Positions 51,202 through 60,789 are shown, counted from the first letter of the stretch. The stretch is DNA of 64,000 nt from an uncultured Sutterella sp. (GCA_905206365.1 CAJLHF010000001.1:1-64000); one strand, 5' to 3'. Made by a program: numbers and translations. The notes: generated by a model not told the origin, from the letters alone.

Positions 51202-51379
51202 GAGCACTCGTCAAAAATACCGCATTTGCGGTATCCTTCGTCCTGCGGACGCTCGAACACACGTTCCCGAAAGGGAAAACCGCCTTTTTTTTCAGAAAAG
51301 CGCGGTCCGTGACCATTTCTCACGGTTGCACCCCGTGAGATTCCGGGCGATTCCCCGGTGGCTACGCGATAATGACGAG

Positions 51380-51808
51380 ATGCAGAAAATCGACTTTCAC
51401 TACAACGTTCCCAATCGCCTCTCCTATGCGGCGCTTGTGGCCCGTACGGTCCACAAGCGCGGGCTCTCGCTCGCGCTCTGGAGTTCGGACAGGGAGCGCT
51501 TGAAGCGACTCGACGATCTCCTCTGGCGGTTCGACGATCTCGCCTTTCTTCCGCACGCGGAGGCCGGGTCGCCCCTCGCCGCCGAGACGCCGATCGTGTG
51601 GTCGACGGATCTCTCGAAGCTTTCGGGCGACGTACTGCTCCTGCTCGACGACCACCTGCCTCCCGCCTGGAAAGACGATTTCGAGCGCTTCACGCGCATC
51701 ATCGACGTCGTAAGCACCGAGCCGCAAGAGTTGCAGCTCTCGCGCGAGCGTTATCGCGCCTATCGCGCGGCCGGCGTGGAACTCGCCGCCTACGACCGCC
51801 GTCACTAA
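51380..51808 (+). CDS. holC: DNA polymerase III chi subunit
   Basis: 142 residues. Chi links the clamp loader to single-strand-binding protein at the replication fork. MQKIDFHYNVPNRLSYAALV is the typical start, followed by ARTVHKRG, LALWSSDRERLKRLDDLLW, FLPHAEAGSPLAAETPIVWS and DVLLLLDDHLPPAWKDDFERF, which follow the family pattern. Its usual neighbour in betaproteobacteria is pepA, which is not here. An unknown gene follows 23 bases later, then valS, with which holC is linked in E. coli too. Confidence 0.9.
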   Translation: MQKIDFHYNVPNRLSYAALVARTVHKRGLSLALWSSDRERLKRLDDLLWRFDDLAFLPHAEAGSPLAAETPIVWSTDLSKLSGDVLLLLDDHLPPAWKDDFERFTRIIDVVSTEPQELQLSRERYRAYRAAGVELAAYDRRH

Positions 51809-51831
51809 CACCCGAGAAGGACCCCCACGCT

Positions 51832-52371
51832 ATGGACCGACAAGAGCCCGTCATTGATCTCGAGCGCAGCGAGCGCAATGCCAAAACCCTGACGGACCGC
51901 ATTCGCCTCACGTGGCGCGAAGTGCGCGACCTCATGACGGACGCGCCGGACGATCTGCCGAAGGAGCCGACGCTCGGCACGACGGCCGATCATGCGAACG
52001 TGCCGAATGCAACGGCCGCAACGACCGAAGCGAAAGCGGAGGCGCTCGAGACGATTCGACCCGCCGCCCCCGCCGAAGCTCCCGACGCCGCGACGTCGGT
52101 TGCGGAGCCCGTTGCGGCGGTCGCCCCTGCGCCCCGCGAACCCGAACCCCTCCGCCTTACGGACGAAGAAAAGGAGGCGATCGTCAAGCGCATCGCCCCT
52201 CAGGTTGAAGCCGCCGTCCGATCGGCACTGCGCGACACGCTCGACATGGTGCTCGCCAACGCGCTTACGCGCGTCAAAAGCGACATGGACCGCTCGCTCG
52301 GCAACCTGATCGCGCAGGCCGTGGCTCAGGAACTTCGCCGCCTCGACGTCTCGGACATCGTGCGGCGCTGA
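51832..52371 (+). CDS. uncharacterised protein between holC and valS
   Basis: 179 residues, soluble, family not recognised with confidence. A charged N-terminal part (DLERSERNAKTLTDRI) is followed by an Ala/Pro/Glu-rich linker (about 55-105) and a C-terminal helical part (LTDEEKEAIVKRIAPQVEAA, RSLGNLIAQAVAQELRRLD). Burkholderiales often have a gene of this make-up after holC, possibly DUF2486; this is recollection, not a search. Likely in one transcript with holC. A perfect 12-bp hairpin without T run (52499-52526) follows. Confidence 0.65.
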   Translation: MDRQEPVIDLERSERNAKTLTDRIRLTWREVRDLMTDAPDDLPKEPTLGTTADHANVPNATAATTEAKAEALETIRPAAPAEAPDAATSVAEPVAAVAPAPREPEPLRLTDEEKEAIVKRIAPQVEAAVRSALRDTLDMVLANALTRVKSDMDRSLGNLIAQAVAQELRRLDVSDIVRR

Positions 52372-52645
52372 AGGAGCGCAGCGACCGTGCGACCGATCAC
52401 AAACCCGACGCGCGGACACGAAAGCACCCTCGGGGAAACGCCCCACGAGGGGCGTTCGTGAGACAATCATCCACGCGCACGCATTTTCATGCGGAATCGC
52501 CGAAGGACCCTCGCGGGTCCTTCGGCATTCCGACCCTCGGGAGTCGCACGCGTCGTGCGACCCGCACCGCTTCGATCCTGCGGCCGGGCCGACCGGGCGC
52601 ACTTCCTCGAATCCTTTGCCCTTAGTTGTTTTGTTGGTTAAAACG

Positions 52646-55480
52646 ATGAGCGAATCCACCACGAACGAACTCGCCAAGAGTTTTGAGCCCGCGGAAATCG
52701 AATCCCGCTGGTACCCCATCTGGGAAAAGCGCGGGTACTTCCGCGCCGGAACCGATCCCGAAAAGCCGGGCTTCTCCATTCAGCTGCCGCCCCCGAACAT
52801 CACGGGGATTCTGCACATGGGGCACGCCTTCAACCAGACGGTGATGGATACGCTCACGCGCTACCACCGCATGGCGGGCTACAACACGCTCTGGATTCCG
52901 GGGACGGACCACGCGGGCATCGCCACGCAGATCGTGGTCGAACGTCAGCTTGAAAAGGAAGGGATCGATCGGCGCGATCTCGGCCGCGACGCCTTCATCC
53001 GTAAGATCTGGGACTGGCAGAAGGTTTCGGGCGGCACGATTCTCTCGCAGATGCGCCGCCTCGGCGACAGCGTCGACTGGGACCGCACCTACTTCACGAT
53101 GGACGAGAAGCTCTCGAAGGTCGTGGTCGACGTCTTCGTTCGTCTCTACGAAGAAGGCCTCATCTACCGCGGCAAGCGTCTCGTTAACTGGGACCCGAAG
53201 CTCCAGAGCGCGGTCTCCGACCTTGAAGTCGAAAGCGAAGAAGACAACGGCCACCTCTGGGAAATCCGCTACCCGGCCGCGGACGGCTCGGAAGGCGTCG
53301 TCGTGGCGACGACCCGTCCCGAAACGATCTTCGGCGACCAGGCCGTGGCGGTGCATCCCGAAGACGAGCGCTACAAGCACCTCGTGGGCAAGATGCTCAA
53401 GCTCCCGCTCACGGACCGCGAAATCCCCGTCATCGCCGACGAGTACGTGGACCGCGAATTCGGCTCGGGCTGCGTGAAAATTACGCCCGCCCACGACTTC
53501 AACGACTTCGAAGTCGGCCGCCGCCACAACCTCCCCATGCTCAACGTCCTCACGAAGACGGCGACCATGAACGAGAACGTCCCCGAGAAGTACCGCGGGA
53601 TGGACCGTTACGAATGCCGCAAGGCGGCGATCGCCGACCTTGAAGCCGCGGGGCTGCTCGTCGCCGTCAAGCCCCACAAGCACATGGTGCCGCGCGTTGC
53701 GCGTACGGGCGAAATCGTCGAACCGATGCTCTCCGAGCAGTGGTACATGGCGATGAGCAAGCCCGCTCCCGAAGGTACCCGTTACCCCGGGAAGTCGATC
53801 GCCGAAGTGGGTCTCGAAGCCGTCGAATCGGGTGAAGTGAACATCTTCCCCGCCGAGTGGCGCGGCGTCTACCGCCAGTGGCTCGAAAACATTCAGGACT
53901 GGTGCATCTCGCGTCAGCTCTGGTGGGGTCACCAGATTCCCGCCTGGTACGACGAATCGGGTCGCGTCTACGTGGCGCGAACCGAAGCCGAAGCGCAGGC
54001 GCAGGCGGGCGAAGGCGCGAAGCTGACGCGCGACGAAGACGTGCTCGACACGTGGTTCTCCTCGGCGCTTGTTCCCTTCTCGACCCTCGGCTGGCCCAAC
54101 CCCGAAGGCGAAGATAAAACGGCCTACGACCTCTACCTCCCGAGCAGCGTTCTCGTCACGGGCTACGACATCATCTTCTTCTGGGTCGCCCGCATGGTGA
54201 TGATGACGAAGCACTTCACGGGTCGCGTTCCCTTCAAGGACGTCTACATCCACGGTCTCGTTCGCGATGCCGAAGGGAAGAAGATGTCGAAGAGCGAAGG
54301 CAACACGCTCGACCCCCTCGACATCATTCAGGGGATCGACCTCGAAAGTCTCGTCGTCAAGAATACGAAGGGGCTGCGTCAGCCCGAAAAGGCTCCGATC
54401 GTCGAAAAGAAGCTTCGCAAGAACTACCCCGAAGGCATCGCCGCGCACGGCGCGGATGCGCTTCGCTTCACGATGGCGGCCTACGCCACGCTCGGTCGCA
54501 ACGTGAACTTCGACCTCAAGCGCGCCGAAGGCTATCGCAACTTCTGCACGAAGCTCTGGAACGCCACCCGCTTCGTGCTCATGAACGTTGAAGGGAAGGA
54601 CTGCGGCACGGGTGCAACGGCCGGTCTCGAAAAGACCCTGACCGTGGTGGACCGTTGGATTCTCGCCCGCCTCAACGAAACCGTGAAAGACGTGCGTCGC
54701 GCCTACGCAGACTACCGTCTCGACAACGCCGCGAACGCCATCTACTCCTTCGTGTGGACGGAGTTCTGCGACTGGTACCTCGAACTCACGAAGGTGCAGC
54801 TGAAGGGCGACGAAGCGATGCAGCGCGGCACGCGCCACACGCTCGTCACCGTGCTCGAAACGATCTTGCGTCTCGCGCACCCGATCATCCCCTTCATCAC
54901 CGAAGAACTCTGGCAGAAGGTTTCCGTCACGGCGGGCGTTCGCGCGGCCGACGAAGAAACCTCCGTCATGATTCAGAGCTACCCCGAAGTGCGTCCCGAA
55001 CTCGAAGACGCCGAAGCGCTCGATCGCATGGCGCTCGTGCAATCGATGGTGGACTCGGTGCGCAACCTGCGCAGCGAAATGAAGCTCGCTCCCTCGACGC
55101 GCGTTCCGCTCGTCGTCTCGGGTCCGGCCGACGTCTGCGCCGAAGCGGCGCCCTACCTCCAGGCGCTCGCCCGCCTTGAGGCGGTCGAACGCGTCGAAGA
55201 ACTCGACAACCGCGGGGCGCTCGCGCCCGTCGCGATCGTCGGCGATTTCAAGCTCATGCTCAAGGTCGAAATCGACGTTGCCGCCGAACGCGCCCGCCTC
55301 ACGAAGGAAATCGAGCGCCTCGAAGCGCAGGTGAAGCAGTGCGAAGCCAAACTCGGCAACGAACGCTTCGTCGCGCGCGCGCCCGCCGAAGTGGTCGCGA
55401 CCGAAAAGGAACGTCTCGCGAACTTCACGTCGCTCCTTGAAAAGCAGCGCGAACAGCTTGCCAAGCTCCCCGCCGCCTAA
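52646..55480 (+). CDS. valS: valyl-tRNA synthetase
   Basis: 944 residues. Class I synthetase: HIGH-type motif PPPNITGILHMGHAFNQ, editing domain (TTRPETIFGDQAVAVHP), WCISRQLWWGHQIP, KMSKS in GKKMSKSEGNTLDPLD, anticodon-binding domain, and the C-terminal coiled coil typical of ValRS (VDVAAERARLTKEIERLEAQ onward). ATG 52646 gives MSESTTNELAKSFEPAEIES. It runs directly after the holC pair. Confidence 0.98.
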   Translation: MSESTTNELAKSFEPAEIESRWYPIWEKRGYFRAGTDPEKPGFSIQLPPPNITGILHMGHAFNQTVMDTLTRYHRMAGYNTLWIPGTDHAGIATQIVVERQLEKEGIDRRDLGRDAFIRKIWDWQKVSGGTILSQMRRLGDSVDWDRTYFTMDEKLSKVVVDVFVRLYEEGLIYRGKRLVNWDPKLQSAVSDLEVESEEDNGHLWEIRYPAADGSEGVVVATTRPETIFGDQAVAVHPEDERYKHLVGKMLKLPLTDREIPVIADEYVDREFGSGCVKITPAHDFNDFEVGRRHNLPMLNVLTKTATMNENVPEKYRGMDRYECRKAAIADLEAAGLLVAVKPHKHMVPRVARTGEIVEPMLSEQWYMAMSKPAPEGTRYPGKSIAEVGLEAVESGEVNIFPAEWRGVYRQWLENIQDWCISRQLWWGHQIPAWYDESGRVYVARTEAEAQAQAGEGAKLTRDEDVLDTWFSSALVPFSTLGWPNPEGEDKTAYDLYLPSSVLVTGYDIIFFWVARMVMMTKHFTGRVPFKDVYIHGLVRDAEGKKMSKSEGNTLDPLDIIQGIDLESLVVKNTKGLRQPEKAPIVEKKLRKNYPEGIAAHGADALRFTMAAYATLGRNVNFDLKRAEGYRNFCTKLWNATRFVLMNVEGKDCGTGATAGLEKTLTVVDRWILARLNETVKDVRRAYADYRLDNAANAIYSFVWTEFCDWYLELTKVQLKGDEAMQRGTRHTLVTVLETILRLAHPIIPFITEELWQKVSVTAGVRAADEETSVMIQSYPEVRPELEDAEALDRMALVQSMVDSVRNLRSEMKLAPSTRVPLVVSGPADVCAEAAPYLQALARLEAVERVEELDNRGALAPVAIVGDFKLMLKVEIDVAAERARLTKEIERLEAQVKQCEAKLGNERFVARAPAEVVATEKERLANFTSLLEKQREQLAKLPAA

Positions 55481-55525
55481 AGCCTCGAAAGCTCGCGGAA
55501 CGCGGGCGTTGAGACGCGACCGCAT

Positions 55526-55562
55526 GGAAACGGGACCCTTCGGGGTCCCGTTTCCTTTTTCC
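55526..55562 (+). terminator. terminator of valS
   Basis: GGAAACGGGACC pairs with GGTCCCGTTTCC (12 bp) and is followed by TTTTTTCCCC. Confidence 0.9.
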
Positions 55563-55939
55563 CCTCCTGTCATCGGTAAGAACACTGAGGCGCCCCCCGC
55601 AAGTCGCCCCAACCTGGGGCTTTCTTGACCTGATTCACCATGCCTTGCAGATTCCCGCACACCCCGACCGCCCTCACGTCATAATCAAATTCGGGCAAGC
55701 GCTCTTTTTTCGCGCCGCCCCGAGGACGTCGCGTCGTCGGGCGGATGCCGGGAGCGTTCGAGTTCGCGGGAGCACGGCTTCGTCGTCCCGCCGCAACGCT
55801 TCTTTTCGGCCGCCCTCAACGCACCGTCCCGACGGTTCGATCGGGGACGCGGTTGCGCCGCGCTCCTTGATCTTCGACTTGTGACGTCGGTGCCGCCCCT
55901 TCGGGGACGACGCCCTTCCGACTTGAAGGAGTAAGAGAA
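55563..55939. other. spacer between valS and the WYL-like gene
   Basis: 377 bases with no conserved frame. A CATAAT at about 55679 could be a -10 but has no good -35. Nothing else is seen. Confidence 0.4.
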
Positions 55940-56239
55940 ATGACGACTGTCGATACTCTCGTGAAGGCGATCGAAGAAAAGAAGTCCGTGGCGTTCAGCT
56001 ACCACGGTTACGACCGCGTAGTCTCGCCCTATGCCTGCGGTCTCAACGGAACGAACGAACTGAAGCTGGTCGCCCTTCAGACCGACGGCGGAAGTACCTC
56101 CGGCGTCACGCGCAAGCTCCGTTGGTACACGATTGAAGACATTCTCGGCCTCGAACTCTCGGATGCGCCCTACGAGGCTCCCGATGAGACGGTCGAAGAT
56201 ACCGTCGCGCAATTCCTGAAGCTCTACGCCCGTTATTGA
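55940..56239 (+). CDS. small stand-alone WYL-like domain protein
   Basis: 99 residues. LVKAIEEKKSVAFSYHGYDR and VSPYACGLNGTNELKLVALQ, then KLRWYTIEDILGLEL, follow the pattern of the WYL ligand-binding fold without a DNA-binding part; short single-domain forms are common as hypothetical proteins. WYL domains bind nucleotides or nucleic acid fragments in larger regulators. The role here is unknown. Strong ribosome site GAAGGAG before ATG 55940; own terminator downstream. Confidence 0.65.
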   Translation: MTTVDTLVKAIEEKKSVAFSYHGYDRVVSPYACGLNGTNELKLVALQTDGGSTSGVTRKLRWYTIEDILGLELSDAPYEAPDETVEDTVAQFLKLYARY

Positions 56240-56362
56240 TTCCGTCCGAGCGGCCGACGAATTCATGGCGCCCGGCAAGATCCGGGTGACCGATGAAACG
56301 TGAGAAACCGGCAAAGACGTTGAAGCCCGCGAAGTCCGTCGGTACCTCGCCCCGAAAAATTG

Positions 56363-56411
56363 AAGCGCGCCCGTCGCGCGTTGCATTCGGCAACGCACGA
56401 GGCGCGCTTTT
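56363..56411 (+). terminator. terminator of the WYL-like gene
   Basis: AAGCGCGCC pairs with GGCGCGCTT around an inner GCGTTGC/GCAACGC helix, followed by TTTGCG. Confidence 0.7.
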
Positions 56412-56432
56412 GCGTATCGATCCCTCGTTCGG

Positions 56433-56652
56433 CGCCTGTGGAAAAGCCTTGGGGAAAACTCCGTCTTAGCGCACGGTGAAAGCCCTGCGATTCGTCTCGG
56501 CCGCAAGACTTTCGAACTTCTTAAAGCAAGCACTTGCTATCGCGAAGAGGACTGTTATTTCCCAGAATCTTCTTGAGCTGTTCTTTGAAAAAGGAAAACG
56601 TCCGAGGGAGCGCCGAGGATTGCGGGCGCTGTGGACAACCTGTGGAAGAAAG
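56433..56652. other. gene-free stretch with three DnaA-box-like motifs
   Basis: TGTGGAAAA (about 56437), TGTGGACAA (about 56631) and CTGTGGAAG (about 56641) are each one or two bases off the DnaA box TGTGGATAA. They flank an AT-richer segment (56515-56600). No gene is found between the WYL-like terminator and the tRNA terminator. Whether DnaA binds is unknown. Confidence 0.3.
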
Positions 56653-56703
56653 GTCGCGCAGGTACGCAGAGACACATCCGGAGATGCGAAGAGGATTGGA
56701 AGG

Positions 56704-56735
56704 AAAACGCCCGCACGGTATTCCGTGCGGGCGTT
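56704..56735 (-). terminator. terminator of the tRNA-Pro-Arg-His operon
   Basis: Perfect 13-bp stem AACGCCCGCACGG with its complement. On the minus strand it is followed by TTTTCC, seven bases after the tRNA-His end. Confidence 0.9.
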
Positions 56736-56742
56736 GAACCTC

Positions 56743-56819
56743 TGGGGTGGGAAATGGGACTCGAACCCACGACAACCGGAATCACAATCCGGGACTCTAC
56801 CAACTGAGCTATTCCCACC
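56743..56819 (-). tRNA. tRNA-His (GTG)
   Basis: Anticodon loop TTGTGAT gives GTG. The extra 5' G (position -1) is encoded and faces discriminator C73, the histidine identity feature. CCA is encoded. Last gene of the operon. Confidence 0.96.
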
Positions 56820-56837
56820 ACAAAACTTTGAATCTTG

Positions 56838-56914
56838 TGGCCTGCCCGGCAGGATTCGAACCAGCGACCATCTGCTTAGAAGGCAGATGCTCTATCCAAC
56901 TGAGCTACGGGCAG
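56838..56914 (-). tRNA. tRNA-Arg (TCT)
   Basis: 77 bases with encoded CCA. Anticodon loop CTTCTAA gives TCT (reads AGA). The acceptor stem starts with a C1-G72 pair. The T stem has one T-T mismatch. Middle gene of the operon. Confidence 0.9.
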
Positions 56915-56947
56915 GTCGAATACTTTCAGGCTGATTGCCTAAAGGGA

Positions 56948-57024
56948 TGGTCGGGGTGAAGAGATTCGAACTCCCGACATCCTGCTCCCAAAGCAGGCGC
57001 GCTACCAGACTGCGCCACACCCCG
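56948..57024 (-). tRNA. tRNA-Pro (TGG)
   Basis: 77 bases with encoded CCA. Anticodon loop TTTGGGA gives TGG (reads CCA and other Pro codons by wobble). First gene of the operon. Confidence 0.95.
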
Positions 57025-57034
57025 AGGAAGTGGA

Positions 57035-57063
57035 ATGATATCTGTAGAAGCCAGAAAAGTCAA
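57035..57063 (-). promoter_or_regulatory. promoter of the tRNA-Pro-Arg-His operon
   Basis: On the minus strand -35 TTGACT (57063-57058), 17-base spacer and -10 TATCAT (57040-57035), 11 bases before tRNA-Pro. Confidence 0.7.
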
Positions 57064-57269
57064 GCCATGTTACATTCAATTACATCTAACGAATCCGAGG
57101 CCCTCCTCGCTGTTGGCATCCCGTCCGTTGAAGTGTTCGGGGCGAGTCGTCGCACGAGCTCTTGCTCTTCACTTTCGAAAAAGCGTTTCCAACCCCGTCT
57201 TTACGGCACGAGCTTTTCTCAGAGTCTAAAATATCTGCTCCTTTACACTTCATACCGTCAGGTTGAAAA

Positions 57270-58700
57270 ATGAGCCACGAAAACGACAACTCCAACGACC
57301 CTCTGCACGCCAAGAAGAAGGCGTGGTCGGGCCGTTTCTCCGAACCGGTCGATGCCTTCGTTCTCCGCTACACGGCGAGTGTCGACTTCGACAAGCGCAT
57401 GGCGCTCTCGGACATTGAAGGCTCCGTCGCGCACGCGACGATGCTCGAGAAGATCGGCGTGATTTCCGCCAAGGATCTCGAAGACATCCGCCGCGGCATG
57501 GACCAGATCCGCTCGGAAATTCTGGCGGGCACGTTCGAGTGGCAGCTTGAGCTCGAAGACGTGCATCTCAACATCGAAGCGCGCCTCACGGCTCTTATCG
57601 GCGACGCCGGCAAACGCCTCCACACGGGACGCTCCCGCAACGACCAGGTGGCGACCGACATCCGTCTCTACCTGCGCTCCGAAATCGACGAAATCGTTCA
57701 TCGCATCGAACACCTCCAGGACGTGCTTGTTCACCAGGCCAAGGCCGGTTCCGACATGATCATGCCGGGCTTCACGCACATGCAGGTCGCCCAGCCCGTG
57801 ACGTTCGGCCACCACATGCTCGCCTACGTCGAAATGTTCGAACGCGACCGCGAACGTCTCCTCGACCTGCGTCACCGCGTCAACCGCAGCCCCCTCGGCT
57901 CGGCCGCGCTTGCCGGTACGACCTACCCGATCGACCGTGAATTCACGGCCGAACTCCTCGGCTTCGAAGCCGTTTCCCAGAACTCGCTCGACGGCGTTTC
58001 CGACCGCGACTTTGCCGTTGAATTCTGCTCGGCCGCCTCGCTCATCATGATGCACATCTCGCGTCTTTCCGAAGAACTCGTGGTGTGGATGAGCCAGCGC
58101 TTCGGCTTCATCAAGCTTCCGGACCGCTTTACGACGGGCTCCTCGATCATGCCCCAGAAGAAGAACCCGGACGTTCCCGAAACCGCCCGCGGCAAGTCGG
58201 GGCGCGTCTACGGCGACCTCATCGCAATGCTCACCCTCATGAAGGGTACGCCCCTTGCCTACAACAAGGACTTCCAGGAAGACAAGGAACCCGTCTTCGA
58301 CGCGATCGACACCGTCAAGGACACGTTGCGCGCGTTCTGCGACATGATGGCCGGCGTCGAACCCCAAGCCGACGTCATGTACCGCGCCGCTCAGATGGGC
58401 TTCCCCACCGCCACCGACCTCGCCGACTACCTCGTGCGTCACGGCGTGCCCTTCCGCACCGCGCACGACATCGTCGGTCAGACGGTGCGTGCCGCTTCCG
58501 AACGCGGTTGCGGCCTCGAAGAGCTCCCGCTCGACGTTCTCAAGAGCTTCAGCGACGTGATCGAAAGCGACGTCTATGAAGTTCTGAAGCTCGAAGGCTC
58601 CGTCAACGCCCGCGACCATCTCGGCGGTACCGCTCCGAATCAGGTCCGCCGTCAGGTGGCCCGTTGGGAAGCGATCATCGCCGAACGCGCCGCGAAGTAA
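57270..58700 (+). CDS. argH: argininosuccinate lyase
   Basis: 476 residues. Last step of arginine synthesis, splitting argininosuccinate to arginine and fumarate. Motifs: WSGRFSEPVDAFVLRYTASV, EDVHLNIEARL, HTGRSRNDQVATDIRLYLR, MPGFTHMQVAQPVTFGHH (catalytic Thr-His), SPLGSAALAGTTYPIDR and the superfamily signature GSSIMPQKKNPDVPE. Start ATG 57270, as for known ArgH. Monocistronic with its own terminator. Confidence 0.98.
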   Translation: MSHENDNSNDPLHAKKKAWSGRFSEPVDAFVLRYTASVDFDKRMALSDIEGSVAHATMLEKIGVISAKDLEDIRRGMDQIRSEILAGTFEWQLELEDVHLNIEARLTALIGDAGKRLHTGRSRNDQVATDIRLYLRSEIDEIVHRIEHLQDVLVHQAKAGSDMIMPGFTHMQVAQPVTFGHHMLAYVEMFERDRERLLDLRHRVNRSPLGSAALAGTTYPIDREFTAELLGFEAVSQNSLDGVSDRDFAVEFCSAASLIMMHISRLSEELVVWMSQRFGFIKLPDRFTTGSSIMPQKKNPDVPETARGKSGRVYGDLIAMLTLMKGTPLAYNKDFQEDKEPVFDAIDTVKDTLRAFCDMMAGVEPQADVMYRAAQMGFPTATDLADYLVRHGVPFRTAHDIVGQTVRAASERGCGLEELPLDVLKSFSDVIESDVYEVLKLEGSVNARDHLGGTAPNQVRRQVARWEAIIAERAAK

Positions 58701-58770
58701 CCGTTCTTCGGCAACCGCTCGGAGTCCCGCACAAGGGGCTTCGCGCGGCGCCCGAACGGGGTGCTTTCAC

Positions 58771-58808
58771 GAGGCCGAAACGTCGTCGACGTTTCGGCCT
58801 CGTTCTTT
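58771..58808 (+). terminator. terminator of argH
   Basis: Perfect 14-bp stem GAGGCCGAAACGTC with its complement (loop GTC), followed by GTTCTTT. Confidence 0.85.
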
Positions 58809-59148
58809 ACCCGGGTACCTGGTCCGTAAAGTCAACGTTTCTTCTTTTTTGATTCTTGACAGATACCCTTTTCTTTTAAGTGCTTTATCGTAGTCCATCG
58901 GGCCTTGGCGGAAGCTTTACCGATCATCGGGTGAAGTAAACTTGAATTACGACTCGTTGAGTTGAGCATCCCCGCCCTTCTCTCGAAAGTGCGCATCGGG
59001 CGCCTTTCTCCTCCGTCGACACTCGTCGCTTCCTCATTTCCACCCCGCCGGACACTTTTCCGGCTTGCGTGCTTTGTCACAACGGCACGCTCGGGGGATG
59101 CTTTTCCGCGCGTTTTACCCCTTCCGTCCTTCAAACGTGCTCACCATT
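58809..59148. other. leader region of the alanine/glycine symporter gene
   Basis: 340 bases, AT-rich at 58830-58960. A perfect TTGACA at 58856-58861 is the only promoter-like element, with no good -10 at 17 bases. I looked for a glycine riboswitch, which controls such symporters in some bacteria, and found no conserved core. Confidence 0.4.
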
Positions 59149-60675
59149 ATGGAATCCTTCATCAGTCAACTGAACGCGCTCATTTGGTCGCCGCCGCTCG
59201 TGGGGCTTTGTCTTCTCGCAGGGCTTTTCTTCTCGGTTCGTTCCCGCTTCGTACAGTTGCGCATGTTGCCCGAGATGTGGCGACTGCTCTTCCAACGCCG
59301 TGAGGGCGAAATCGGTCTTTCGAGCTTTCAGGCGCTCACCCTGACCCTTGCCGGCCGCGTCGGCACGGGGAACATCGCGGGGGTCGCAACCGCCATCTGC
59401 TTCGGCGGCCCGGGCGCCCTCTTCTGGATGTGGGCCGTGGCCTTCCTCGGAGCCTCGAGCGCCTTCGTCGAATCGACCCTCGGTCAGATCTACAAGGAAA
59501 AGATCGAGGATCAGTACCGCGGCGGCCCGGCCTTTTACATCGAAAAGGGCCTGCGCTCGAAGCCCTATGCCTGGCTCTTTGCCATCGTGACGATTCTCGC
59601 CTCGACCGTCTTTTGCCCGGGCGTGCAGTCGAATTCCATTGCCGCAGCTTGGCAAGAGGCCTTCGACATCGACGCAACCATCAGTGCGGCCATCATTACC
59701 TCGATTCTCTGCTTCGTGATCATCGGCGGGCTCAAGCGCATCGCGCAGTTCACGAGCATCATCGTCCCCTTCATGGCGCAGGCCTACATCGTGGTGGCGC
59801 TCATCATCGTCGGCATCAACTGGGAGCAGATTCCCGCCGTCTTCTCGATGATCGTCTCGAGCGCCTTCGGGACGGACTCCGTCCTGGGCGGTCTCCTCGG
59901 CTCGGCCATTTCCTGGGGCGTCAAGCGCGGCATCTACTCGAACGAAGCCGGTCAGGGTACGGGGCCGCACGCCTCGTCCGCCGCAGCCGTCTCCCACCCG
60001 GCCAAGCAGGGGCTCGTTCAGGCCTTCTCCGTCTACATCGACACGCTCTTCGTCTGCTCCGCGACGGGCTTCATGATCCTCATGACGGGCTGCTACAACA
60101 TCACCGCCCCCGACGGCACGATGCTTTTCGAAGGTCTCAAGGGTGTTGAAGCCGGCCCCGTCTACACGCAGGCCGCCATCGACCGTCTGATGCCCGGCCT
60201 CGGCGGTCCCTTCATCGCGATCACGATCTTCTTCTTCGCCTTCACGACGATTCTCGGCTACTACTACATGGCCGAAACGAACGCCGCCTACATCAACCGC
60301 ACGCTTCGCAAGCCCATCATCATGACCGTCATCAAGGTGATCTTCCTCGGGACGGTCGCCTTCGGCGCCCTGAAGGCTTCGACCCTCATTTGGACGATGG
60401 CCGACGTCGGCGTGGGCACGATGGCGTGGTTGAACCTCATTGCGATTCTGCTTCTCCAGAAGCCCGCCTTTGCGGCTCTGAAAGACTACGAAGCCCAGCG
60501 CAACCTCGGCATCAACCCGGTCTTCCATCCGGACAAGCTCGGCATCGTCAACGCCGACTACTGGGAAGGCGAACGTGCCGAAGAGAACCTCGCCGTCGAA
60601 GATGCCGAAGGCGTCGACAACCTGGCGGGCCTCAAGAGCGGCGCCGCCCGCAAGGGGAAAGCTTCGCAGAGTTGA
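59149..60675 (+). CDS. alanine/glycine:cation symporter (AGCS family)
   Basis: 508 residues, about ten membrane helices. It imports alanine or glycine with Na+ or H+. AGCS signatures: ALTLTLAGRVGTGNIAGVAT, FLGASSAFVESTLGQIYK, RGGPAFYIEKGL, GIYSNEAGQGTGPHASSAA (family motif) and ETNAAYINRTL. The C-terminal 60 residues are an acidic/polar cytoplasmic tail. ATG 59149 starts right before the first helix; the longer frame has no support. Confidence 0.95.
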   Translation: MESFISQLNALIWSPPLVGLCLLAGLFFSVRSRFVQLRMLPEMWRLLFQRREGEIGLSSFQALTLTLAGRVGTGNIAGVATAICFGGPGALFWMWAVAFLGASSAFVESTLGQIYKEKIEDQYRGGPAFYIEKGLRSKPYAWLFAIVTILASTVFCPGVQSNSIAAAWQEAFDIDATISAAIITSILCFVIIGGLKRIAQFTSIIVPFMAQAYIVVALIIVGINWEQIPAVFSMIVSSAFGTDSVLGGLLGSAISWGVKRGIYSNEAGQGTGPHASSAAAVSHPAKQGLVQAFSVYIDTLFVCSATGFMILMTGCYNITAPDGTMLFEGLKGVEAGPVYTQAAIDRLMPGLGGPFIAITIFFFAFTTILGYYYMAETNAAYINRTLRKPIIMTVIKVIFLGTVAFGALKASTLIWTMADVGVGTMAWLNLIAILLLQKPAFAALKDYEAQRNLGINPVFHPDKLGIVNADYWEGERAEENLAVEDAEGVDNLAGLKSGAARKGKASQS

Positions 60676-60750
60676 GCGTTCCGATCGAGTCGGACAAACC
60701 GAAAAACCGCGTTGTGTCCGACTCGGCGAGTATCGTTTCCCGCCTTTTCA

Positions 60751-60789
60751 CATCCGCCCGAACCCGCCCGGTTCGGGCGGATGCGTTTT
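60751..60789 (+). terminator. terminator of the symporter gene
   Basis: Perfect 13-bp stem CATCCGCCCGAAC with its complement, followed by CGTTTTT. A second, weaker hairpin (GAGTCGGACA, 60687-60724) precedes it. Confidence 0.9.

Noticed and set aside
52622..55660. 1012-residue minus-strand frame opposite valS
   Set aside because: Antisense shadow; valS has all synthetase motifs.
56293..56470. Small frame starting MKREKPAKTLKPAK
   Set aside because: No ribosome site, and it runs through the terminator of the preceding gene.
58809..59148. Possible glycine riboswitch before the symporter gene
   Set aside because: The conserved aptamer core could not be found on either strand.
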